Assembly (NCBI GenBank): GCA_947462175.1
Contig: CANHOE010000023.1
Location: forward strand, 1-14,925
Direction: 5' to 3'
From: Burkholderiales bacterium
GTDB taxonomy: Bacteria > Pseudomonadota > Gammaproteobacteria > Burkholderiales > Burkholderiaceae_C
DNA: 14,925 nucleotides
Of this stretch, positions 7,249 through 13,807 are shown one piece after another. The position numbers were made by a program, and so were the translations under genes. The stretch's first letter is position 1. Each line of letters begins with the position of its first letter. The notes under the pieces are model-generated. The model did no database searches, was not told the DNA's origin, and saw only the letters and a list, made by a program, of their open reading frames with translations.

Positions 7249-8292
7249 ATGTTGTTGGTGCTTGGTGTGATCAGGGAAAAATTCGCTCGGATTATGAATT
7301 TTCCGGCGGTCGTGAAGCTGCTTTGGAAGCGTGAATATCACGACTCCAGAATAATTATCGAACAGCAGGGTGACTTAAGATATTTTTCGGTTACCGGTCG
7401 AATTCAGCGGAACGTTGTCAGGGGTGCTATTGTTCTGGGTTTTTCAGCTATTGCTGGAATTGTATTCCTGGCGATTGCTTCATTGATATTGATGTTGGGA
7501 AATGCAAGGCTTGAACGATCTCATAATGAAATATACAGAGCCTTGGTTGGCAGCGCGTCAGATCTGCCGAATTCCGAAGGGCGGGAAATAAATCAGGAGG
7601 ACATGTTCGAGTTGGCTGACAGCATACGAGAACGTGACCATGAAATAAGGGATCTTGTTGCGAAGTCGTCTGTCTCTCTGGTGGAAGAAAACTCGAGTCT
7701 GAAGGCGCGTCTGGCAGGTTCCAGTTTGTCCGCCAAGGCCATTGGTGTTATTCAGGCGCAGGCGCCCATCGGGGGTTTTGACAGTCCTCGAACGAGCATC
7801 GGCTACTCACAGTCGTCTGGCCTCTTGTTGGACGAGGCGAAAAAAAATCGCGCGCTGAAGGATGTCTTGAATGCGCTGCCTGCAGTAATGCCGATGAAGG
7901 ACTTCTCTATTTCTTCGTCGTTCGGTATGCGCACTCATCCACTCGGCGGCCCATCCAAATTCCACATGGGCGTAGATCTTGTGCCCGGAGGAGGCGATGA
8001 AATCAGACCTGCGAAAGCTGGAAAAGTCGTCGTGGCGCATGAGTATCAGAACTATGGAAATACAGTCATTATTCGTCACGACAGAGGGATTGAAACTTTA
8101 TACGCTCACCTCGCCGTGATAAATGTCCACGAGGGTCAGGATGTTGACATCGATACTGTTATCGGCCTGGCTGGAAATACCGGCTCAAGCACTGGTAAGC
8201 ATTTGCATTTTGAAATAGCCGTTGGGGGCTATCCTGTTGATCCTCTCAAAGTGATTGAGGCTGCATATCATGTTCAAAAAAGCACAAAATAA
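7249..8292 (+). CDS. Membrane-anchored M23 (LytM-type) metallopeptidase of the bactofilin module
   Basis: The predicted protein has up to 347 residues, with a short cytoplasmic N-terminus, one transmembrane helix (about residues 58-83, IVLGFSAIAGIVFLAIASLI), a periplasmic coiled-coil-like region (about 84-155) and a C-terminal M23 domain (about 220-340). Zinc ligands are intact: His239 and Asp243 (HMGVD) and His320 in HLHF, with catalytic-site His318 and His287 (YAHL). It should therefore cleave peptidoglycan peptide cross-links. The start is uncertain: the ATG at 7249 lies 10 bases after the bactofilin gene but has no clear ribosome binding site, while the ATG at 7294 would give a 332-residue protein starting MNFPAVVKLL. 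Its 3' end overlaps the next bactofilin gene by 23 bases. The bactofilin scaffold probably positions the enzyme. Its GC content is markedly low (38% in 7441-7500). Confidence 0.92.
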   Translation: MLLVLGVIREKFARIMNFPAVVKLLWKREYHDSRIIIEQQGDLRYFSVTGRIQRNVVRGAIVLGFSAIAGIVFLAIASLILMLGNARLERSHNEIYRALVGSASDLPNSEGREINQEDMFELADSIRERDHEIRDLVAKSSVSLVEENSSLKARLAGSSLSAKAIGVIQAQAPIGGFDSPRTSIGYSQSSGLLLDEAKKNRALKDVLNALPAVMPMKDFSISSSFGMRTHPLGGPSKFHMGVDLVPGGGDEIRPAKAGKVVVAHEYQNYGNTVIIRHDRGIETLYAHLAVINVHEGQDVDIDTVIGLAGNTGSSTGKHLHFEIAVGGYPVDPLKVIEAAYHVQKSTK

Positions 8293-8716
8293 TAAAGCGG
8301 AGGCGACTTCGCCAGGCGAGCCTGCACCGGTGCCCGTGGTCGCTCCAGAGGTCACCACTCCAAAGCGTGTTTTGTCCAGCGCAAGCGTGCTCGATTCGCA
8401 CAAGCCAAGCGTCATCAGCGAGGGTTTTGTCCTGACGGGTGATATTTTTTCCAGCGGTATCCTTCATATTGAAGGGAAAATCAACGGGAAAATCAAGGCG
8501 GAAAGTATCAACATTGGGCCCTGCGGGCGTGTCGACGGTGATCTGGATTGCGAAACCTTGCATGTCAAAGGCGTTTTCTCGGGGTCGGCCGTATGCGGTG
8601 AGTTGGTCGTGGCCGACAAGGCGACTGTCCAGGGCAGCGTGGCTTACAGGTCCATCACCGTCAGTCGTGGTGCCAACATCCAGGGCGAGTTGCTTTGCAG
8701 GCGCGGAGACGACTGA
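8270..8716 (+). CDS. Second bactofilin
   Basis: This 148-residue bactofilin overlaps the peptidase gene by 23 bases. The ATG at 8270 is preferred over an upstream TTG at 8255 because GATTGAGG (8253-8260) forms a Shine-Dalgarno sequence at a suitable distance. A Lys-rich and then Pro/Ala/Val-rich N-terminal tail (about 1-45) precedes the beta-helix core (about 50-145), seen as repeated short strands such as GDIFSSGILHIEGKINGKI and CGRVDGDLDCETLHVKGVF. The tail is longer than in the first bactofilin and could contact the membrane or a partner. The two bactofilins may co-assemble or act at different sites. GC content rises through this gene toward the window average. Confidence 0.94.
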   Translation: MFKKAQNNKAEATSPGEPAPVPVVAPEVTTPKRVLSSASVLDSHKPSVISEGFVLTGDIFSSGILHIEGKINGKIKAESINIGPCGRVDGDLDCETLHVKGVFSGSAVCGELVVADKATVQGSVAYRSITVSRGANIQGELLCRRGDD

Positions 8717-8805
8717 AAAAAAGCAAACCGGCTTGAGTCCCACAGCGTGAGGCTGAACTCCGTGCCGAGACACAAGCCCCAGATACTGGTGCCAAGGCGC
8801 ACTGC

Positions 8806-10839
8806 ATGACCCCTCCCCGAAGCCTGCCCGCCCGAACTGCGCAGGTGCTGGCTGGTGCACTTGCCCTGCTCTGGCTGCTGGCCGCATGTGCGCCGGCAGG
8901 TGAGCTGGTGCGCAGCGGCAATGAACTGATCGAGCAGGGCAAGATCGACGAGGGCCTGTCCCGGATCGAGAAGGCGCTTGCGCTCGATCCTGGCAACACC
9001 GAGCACCGGCTGCTCGCCATGCGCCTGCGCGAGGCGCAAATCCAGAAACTGATCAAGCAAGGCGATGCGGCCCGCAAAGCCTCGGAGTTTGGAGCTGCAC
9101 AGCTCGCGTACCAACAGGCGCTGGTGTTCGATGCGGGTAACCACCGCGCGCGCGAGGGCATCCAGGAAGTCGAGCAGCTGAGCCGTCAGCAGCAACGCCT
9201 GGGTGAGGTCGAGGCCGCTCTCGAGCAAGGCCATCTCGACGAGGCCCAGCAGCGGCTGCGCCATGTACTTGCCGACAACCCCACCGATGCACGGGCTCTG
9301 CTGTTGCGTCGGCGCCTCGATGAGCAGCAGCCGAGCAGCAAGCGCGACCCAGCCGGCGCAATGCTCAAGGCCCGGCTGAAGAAACCCGTCACGTTCGACT
9401 TTCGTGACGCCAACCTGAAGGCGGTGTTCGAGGCGCTGTCGCACAGCACAGGCATCAACTTCGTGTTCGACGGCGATGTGAAGTCTGACGACAGGGTCAC
9501 GCTGTCGATCTCGAACCTGAGCGTCGACGACGTCATCAGCGTCATCACCGTGACCAACCAACTCGGGCGCAAGACGCTCAACGAAAACACCGTCCTGATC
9601 TACCCCAACACGCCTGACAAGCAAAAGAATTACCTCGAACTTGGCGTCAAGACGTTTTACCTTTCGAACGCCGAGGCCAAGGCCGTGGTCGCGATGCTCA
9701 AGACGGTGCTCAAGACCAATGACCTTCACGCGGACGATGCGCTCAACACCATCACGATGCGCGACACCCCCGACGCGATCTCTCTGGCTGAAAAGCTGAT
9801 CGCCGCGCAAGACCTCGCTGAGCCCGAGGTGATGCTCGATGTCGAGGTGCTCGAGGTCGCACGTTCGCGGATGACAGAAATCGGCATCGATGCGCCAGGA
9901 AAGTTCACCGCGCTCAACATCGTGCAGAACCCGGCCACCGTGTTGTCTGCCGCCGCCGGCAGCACCACCACGATACAAAGCAACACCCTCACCACCACCC
10001 AGCTCACGCTTGACAAGCTGCGCGGACTCAGGTCCTCCAGTGTCGGAATCGACAATGTTCCGGTCAACCTTCGGGCCGCAAACGGCGACACGAACATCCT
10101 GGCAAATCCGCGCATTCGGGTCCGGAACCACGAGAAGGCCGAGATCCTGATCGGCGATCGCGTTCCGGTGATCACCACCACCTCGACGCCCAACGTGGGC
10201 ACCTCTGAATCAGTGGCTTATCTGGACGTCGGACTCAAGCTCAACGTCGAGCCCAACGTGTTCATCAATAACGAGGTCGGCTTGAAATTCGCCCTGGAGG
10301 TGAGCAACATCGTCAAGGAGGTGCGCAGCCGGTCGGGCTCGCTCAGCTACCAGGTCGGCACACGGCTGACCACCACCGAGCTGCGTCTGCAGGACGGCGA
10401 GACCCAGGTGCTGGCCGGGCTCATCAGCGATGAGGACCGCGAGGGCGCAGTCGGCCTTCCGTGGCTGATCGACCTGCCAGTGCTCGGACGTCTTTTCTCG
10501 AGCAAAAGCAGCGGTCGCAACAAGACGGAGATCGTGCTGCTCATCACGCCGCGGGTTGTGCGCAACCTGGACCCTGGCATCGCCTTCCGCAGTGAGCAAC
10601 CGGGCGGCACCGAGAAGAGCGTGGGTGCGCCACCGCTGCTTCTGCAAGGCGACGGCAAGCTCTCGATGGCGCCATCGAGAGGCGGCGTGACTTCGTCGCT
10701 CGACCCGGTCGCACCGCAAGCGAATCTTGCCGAGAATGCGGCGGCCGCGGAGCAGGGAGAACAGCCGGAGGTTCGTGCTGGCGGTGCGCGCCAGCGCGTC
10801 GCGCGTCGGCGAGCAGCAGAGCCCGAATCCGACCCGTGA
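8806..10839 (+). CDS. TPR-containing secretin lipoprotein (GspD/PilQ/MshL superfamily)
   Basis: This 677-residue outer-membrane channel subunit starts with a lipoprotein signal peptide whose lipobox LLAAC places the lipidated Cys at residue 28. TPR-like helical repeats occupy about 30-165. An STN-type N domain follows (about 190-245, KPVTFDFRDANLKAVFEALS), then a secretin N domain (about 278-345, VKTFYLSNAEAKAVVAML), then the secretin core (about 345-590) with VPVITTTSTPN and GLPWLIDLPVLGRLFSS and the closing IVLLITPRVVRNL. The last 85 residues are Ala/Pro/Arg-rich. Such secretins form gated rings for type II secretion or type IV pili. No ATPase, pseudopilin or inner-membrane assembly gene is present in the window, so its system is unknown. 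Bactofilin genes lie upstream and the curli operon downstream. Confidence 0.94.
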   Translation: MTPPRSLPARTAQVLAGALALLWLLAACAPAGELVRSGNELIEQGKIDEGLSRIEKALALDPGNTEHRLLAMRLREAQIQKLIKQGDAARKASEFGAAQLAYQQALVFDAGNHRAREGIQEVEQLSRQQQRLGEVEAALEQGHLDEAQQRLRHVLADNPTDARALLLRRRLDEQQPSSKRDPAGAMLKARLKKPVTFDFRDANLKAVFEALSHSTGINFVFDGDVKSDDRVTLSISNLSVDDVISVITVTNQLGRKTLNENTVLIYPNTPDKQKNYLELGVKTFYLSNAEAKAVVAMLKTVLKTNDLHADDALNTITMRDTPDAISLAEKLIAAQDLAEPEVMLDVEVLEVARSRMTEIGIDAPGKFTALNIVQNPATVLSAAAGSTTTIQSNTLTTTQLTLDKLRGLRSSSVGIDNVPVNLRAANGDTNILANPRIRVRNHEKAEILIGDRVPVITTTSTPNVGTSESVAYLDVGLKLNVEPNVFINNEVGLKFALEVSNIVKEVRSRSGSLSYQVGTRLTTTELRLQDGETQVLAGLISDEDREGAVGLPWLIDLPVLGRLFSSKSSGRNKTEIVLLITPRVVRNLDPGIAFRSEQPGGTEKSVGAPPLLLQGDGKLSMAPSRGGVTSSLDPVAPQANLAENAAAAEQGEQPEVRAGGARQRVARRRAAEPESDP

Positions 10840-10958
10840 GCCCGTCGTCGCCAGCGCAGCCATGCTTGGCCCAGTGAAGAAACGATTTAATGTGTTTTTC
10901 ATGCCTTGGTCACATTGAATGTTTAGAGTGATTTAAACGTTTAAGACTGGGCGGGAAA
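10840..10958 (+). promoter_or_regulatory. Upstream region of the curli export operon
   Basis: Positions 10885-10945 are AT-rich in contrast to the flanking GC-rich genes and precede the first gene of the curli operon. TTGAAT (10915-10920) could be a -35 element, though no good -10 is seen at 16-18 bases. The region contains the perfect palindrome at 10933-10944. A GGGCGGG run shortly before the ATG at 10959 may include the ribosome binding site. Confidence 0.5.
10933..10944 (+). repeat. 12-base perfect palindrome, candidate regulator site
   Basis: TTAAACGTTTAA reads the same on both strands and lies 15 bases before the start codon of the first curli-operon gene. Dimeric LuxR-type regulators commonly bind such symmetrical sites, and an EpsA-like LuxR protein is encoded at the end of this operon. 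Binding is inferred, not shown. Confidence 0.4.
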
Positions 10959-11297
10959 ATGAAATTCAAGTGGCTCGTTGGTTGGGCGGCCATGTGGCTT
11001 GTCTCGATCGCGGCATCTGCTCAGGCGGTCTGCAGCAACACGGCTACCGTCTCCGCGTACTGCGAGCCCCAGCGCAGTACGGTCGTTCATCGGGTTGGCG
11101 ACTTGACGCTCATCACCTGGCAGGACGGGGCCACCACCACCATGAGCCGGCAGGGCGAATTCAGCGTGGTGACTGATTCCAGCCACGGCGGGAGCTGCGT
11201 GGCACACCATGTTGGCGACACCACCATCGTGAACCTCGAGAAGTTCAGTGTGGTCTGCACCACGACCGGGCCGAGCACGCTGTGCATCAAGAGTTGA
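10959..11297 (+). CDS. Small exported cysteine-containing protein, first gene of the curli operon (unrecognised)
   Basis: This 112-residue protein matches no family I recognise. It has a clear Sec signal peptide (MKFKWLVGWAAMWLVSIAAS, cleavage probably after AQA at residue 23), leaving about 89 residues in the periplasm or outside. The mature part is rich in Thr, Ser and Val, contains five Cys, and appears to be made of beta strands. Two segments look alike, VVHRVGDLTLI and VAHHVGDTTIV, each followed by a FSVV strand, suggesting an internal duplication. In position it could be an assembly factor comparable to CsgC or CsgH, but it shows no sequence likeness to CsgC, and it lacks the Gln/Asn repeat pattern of curlins. 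Its gene precedes csgE by 38 bases. Confidence 0.75.
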   Translation: MKFKWLVGWAAMWLVSIAASAQAVCSNTATVSAYCEPQRSTVVHRVGDLTLITWQDGATTTMSRQGEFSVVTDSSHGGSCVAHHVGDTTIVNLEKFSVVCTTTGPSTLCIKS

Positions 11298-11335
11298 TCA
11301 GTCGGTTTCGGGCCTTGGGTCGTGTGGCGGTCCTG

Positions 11336-11767
11336 ATGAGTCGCCGTCTTCGGGTCTGGCTGGTGCTGACCGTCGCTGCTGCCGGAGTGGCCGGCTGCGG
11401 ACCCTGTCTGGCGCAAAGCCGAGGTGCGCCGGGATCGGTGTTCGATGGAGACATCAGTCTCATCGTCAACCAGACCTACACCGCCGGCGGCCTGGAGTTT
11501 TATCGCCGGTTCACTGACTACTGGCGCGAAAAAGCCGATGGCGACCGGTACACCCTGGTCATCGTCGAGCGACCCTCCCGGCGCTATGGCAACCAGGTGT
11601 TGGTCAGCCTGGCGCAGCGCCCCGTCTTTGTCGCGCCCTTGCCGTTGAAGTTCGATGCGATCCGCGGCATCAGCCTTGATGCGGTCGAGCAGGTTTACAC
11701 CGCCGCCGTCGCCAGCAACCTGCGCTTTCTCGACCAGGCCGATCCTGATATGGCTCGTGATGATTGA
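11336..11767 (+). CDS. csgE: CsgE, curli export specificity factor
   Basis: This 143-residue CsgE homologue compares with 129 residues in Escherichia coli. The family core is evident: NQTYTAGGLEFYRRFTDYW corresponds to the Escherichia coli HDFYRAFSDKW region, then VIVERPSRRYGNQVLV corresponds to its INERPSARWGS segment. CsgE is a periplasmic adaptor that caps the CsgG channel and delivers curlin subunits. The ATG at 11336 is chosen because it places the signal peptide (MSRRLRVWLVLTVAAAGVAG) at the N-terminus; an upstream GTG at 11282 would overlap the preceding gene. The signal sequence ends in VAGC, which resembles a lipobox at Cys21, so lipidation is possible, although a signal-peptidase I site after LAQ is also present. 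Confidence 0.94.
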   Translation: MSRRLRVWLVLTVAAAGVAGCGPCLAQSRGAPGSVFDGDISLIVNQTYTAGGLEFYRRFTDYWREKADGDRYTLVIVERPSRRYGNQVLVSLAQRPVFVAPLPLKFDAIRGISLDAVEQVYTAAVASNLRFLDQADPDMARDD

Positions 11768-11837
11768 TGGCGCAGGTGTCGGCCACAGACCACGACACGT
11801 TCTCTTTCAAAAGACTATTCAACCCCTCCACCACGCC

Positions 11838-12272
11838 ATGAACTGCGTACCCCACTACCGACTTGTGAGTGCGTTTGCCATCGCCTGCGCCCTGCAGGCG
11901 GGCCCGTCCTGCGCCACCGAACTGGTCTACACGCCGATCAACCCATCGTTTGGCGGTAATCCGAACAACGCCCCCGGCTTGCTGGCGCAGGCCAATGCGC
12001 AAAACAAGTTCAAGGCGCCGGTCAAATCGGACTTGGACGCCTTCAATGACAACTTGCAGAAGGCCATCCTGTCCCGCCTCTCCAGCCAGGCGCTGACCAA
12101 CCTGTTCGGCAAGGGCAGCAGCCTGGTGCCTGGCAACTACGACACGGGCGCTTACACCATCACGGTCACCGACATAGGCAACGGGATCCTGAAGATCCTC
12201 ACCACCGACAAAAGCACGGGCTCGGTTGTGTCGTTCGAAGTGGGCAGTGCCTCGCTGAATGGGGTGCCCTGA
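11838..12272 (+). CDS. csgF: CsgF, curli assembly factor
   Basis: This 144-residue CsgF homologue (138 in Escherichia coli) has a signal peptide at residues 1 to about 25. The mature N-terminus contains the family hallmark NPSFGGNPNN, the segment that inserts into the CsgG channel and forms a second constriction, followed by LLAQANAQNKFK, the helical DLDAFNDNLQKAILSRL, and a C-terminal beta region. CsgF couples export of curlin through CsgG to nucleation on the cell surface. The ATG at 11838 is chosen from the signal peptide; the frame is open upstream into csgE but without coding character. No good Shine-Dalgarno sequence precedes it. The gene ends one base before the csgG ATG at 12274. Confidence 0.96.
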   Translation: MNCVPHYRLVSAFAIACALQAGPSCATELVYTPINPSFGGNPNNAPGLLAQANAQNKFKAPVKSDLDAFNDNLQKAILSRLSSQALTNLFGKGSSLVPGNYDTGAYTITVTDIGNGILKILTTDKSTGSVVSFEVGSASLNGVP

Positions 12273-12273
12273 C

Positions 12274-13737
12274 ATGCCCAAGCCCACCGCTGTGATGGCG
12301 CTCTGGCGTGAACGTTGTGGTTACTGTGCGTTGTTGGTGTCATTGGCGCTGACGGCCTGTTCGACGGTGCAGCCGTCCAACGTGCGCTCGAATGCCCAGC
12401 TCACCCCGACCACCCAGATCACCCGCGACCTGTCCCGTCTGCCACGCCCCGCCGTCAAGGTGCCGGTGGCGGTGTACGGCTTTCGGGACCAGACCGGCCA
12501 GTACAAGTCCGGGGCCGAGAGCGCGTATTCCACGCTGGTGACCCAAGGGGCCGCCTCGATCCTCGTCAAGGCACTGGAAGACTCTGGCTGGTTCGTCCCG
12601 GTGGAGCGTGAAGGCTTGCAGAACCTGCTCACTGAGCGGCGCATCGTTCGCGCTGTCGAGTCGCCCACGGACAAGGGCAAGCCGGTGATCAGCCTCCCCA
12701 ACATGACACCCGCCAGCCTGATCATCGAAGGCGGAGTCATCGCCTACGAGTCCAATGTGCGCACCGGTGGCAAGGGCGCTAGCTACCTCGGTATTGGCTC
12801 CAGTACCCAGTACCGCGTAGACCAGGTGACGGTGGGGCTGCGCAGTGTGGATGTGCGCACCGGTCAGGTGCTGACCACGGTATCAGTCACCAAGACGATC
12901 TATTCCACGCAGTTCTCGGCGAGCCTGTACAAGTTCGTGGACTACCAGAAGCTGCTGCAGGCCGAGACCGGCTTCACGACCAACGAGCCGGCACAGCTGG
13001 CCGTTCGCGAGGCCGTCGAGTCCGCCGTTTTGCACCTCACGGCCTTTGGCATACGCGACCGATATCTTGAATTGCAAGACCCTGGCCAATGGGACCATCC
13101 GGTGGTGCAGGCGGCGCTGATCGAGGCGCTGACCAACATCGGCGAGCCACTGCCCGCGGACAATGCACCGGTCCCGCTGCGCAGGATGCTGGCCGACTGC
13201 GACGCGATCATTCGACCCCTGTCGGCGGAAGACCCGGGTGCAGGCAGCCGGTCTGCGGCGGGGCGTTCAGCTCAGCAGCGGCCTTGTCTCAACCCCGTCG
13301 CATCGGCCCGGCCCGCACCCGCAGAGCCTGATCCTGCCGAGCGGGAGTTCAACGTGCCGACGCCGCCTGTCCCGGCGGTCCGTACGGTGCCCCCATCGCC
13401 ATCGCCATCGCCTACGCCATCGCCTACGCCTACGCCTACGCCTACGCCTACGCCTACGCCTACGCCTACGCCTACGCCAACGCCAACGCCAACGCCGACG
13501 CCGACGCCGACGCCACAAACGGTTCCGAGACCGGCTCCGCAAGCTGCACAACCGGCCGCACAACCTGCGGCACGGTCAACGCCGATGCCAACCGCACCGC
13601 AAACCGCACCGGTTGCCGTCTCGGCCCCTTTAGCAGTGCCCACGACACCGCCACTGCCGAAATCGCCAGCGGCTGTCAGCTCCGGCGCATCCGCACCTGT
13701 TGGCGACATCTTCAACCAGTACTGGAAATCACGATGA
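12274..13737 (+). CDS. csgG: CsgG, curli secretion channel lipoprotein with long Pro/Thr-rich C-terminal extension
   Basis: The product has 487 residues; Escherichia coli CsgG has 277. The lipobox LTAC gives the lipidated Cys29. The conserved CsgG domain (about 30-280) is easy to follow: DSGWFVPVEREGLQNLLTER, IEGGVIAYESNVRTGGKGA, then FVDYQKLLQAETGFTTNEPA. CsgG forms a nine-subunit outer-membrane pore for curlin. In the constriction loop, Escherichia coli Y51, N55 and F56 align here with Gly (12511), Ala (12523) and Tyr (12526). About 200 residues beyond the usual end include a 40-residue Pro-Thr/Pro-Ser run, a Pro/Ala-rich linker and a terminal GDIFNQYWKSR. An ATG at 12259 overlapping csgF, or one at 12295, are alternative starts. 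The extension should lie in the periplasm. Confidence 0.95.
   Translation: MPKPTAVMALWRERCGYCALLVSLALTACSTVQPSNVRSNAQLTPTTQITRDLSRLPRPAVKVPVAVYGFRDQTGQYKSGAESAYSTLVTQGAASILVKALEDSGWFVPVEREGLQNLLTERRIVRAVESPTDKGKPVISLPNMTPASLIIEGGVIAYESNVRTGGKGASYLGIGSSTQYRVDQVTVGLRSVDVRTGQVLTTVSVTKTIYSTQFSASLYKFVDYQKLLQAETGFTTNEPAQLAVREAVESAVLHLTAFGIRDRYLELQDPGQWDHPVVQAALIEALTNIGEPLPADNAPVPLRRMLADCDAIIRPLSAEDPGAGSRSAAGRSAQQRPCLNPVASARPAPAEPDPAEREFNVPTPPVPAVRTVPPSPSPSPTPSPTPTPTPTPTPTPTPTPTPTPTPTPTPTPTPQTVPRPAPQAAQPAAQPAARSTPMPTAPQTAPVAVSAPLAVPTTPPLPKSPAAVSSGASAPVGDIFNQYWKSR
13393..13512 (+). repeat. Hexanucleotide tandem repeat in csgG encoding (Pro-Thr/Ser)20
   Basis: Twenty 6-base units in tandem, in frame, encode 40 residues. 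The unit variants come mostly in blocks: CCATCG (three, plus one further on), CCTACG (ten), CCAACG (three) and CCGACG (three). Loss or gain of a unit keeps the frame, so the linker could change length without breaking the gene. The purity of the CCTACG block suggests recent slippage. Confidence 0.95.
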
Positions 13738-13807
13738 ACGCGGCGATGGGGCTGGGCTTCCATAGGTCGATCTCATCGTTTCCTTGAACAGCACCACAAC
13801 GGCAGGC

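Noticed and set aside
8644..10131. Long antisense open frame of 495 codons opposite the secretin
   Set aside because: It mirrors a well-supported secretin gene; open antisense frames are common in GC-rich coding DNA, and its product has no recognisable domain.
13393..13512. Possible CRISPR-like array
   Set aside because: The units are 6 bases long and directly tandem with no spacers; it is a coding microsatellite.
13267..13763. Antisense and alternative frames across the csgG repeat giving Arg-rich or Gly-Val runs
   Set aside because: These are by-products of translating the hexamer repeat in other frames; only the Pro-Thr frame is continuous with the CsgG domain.
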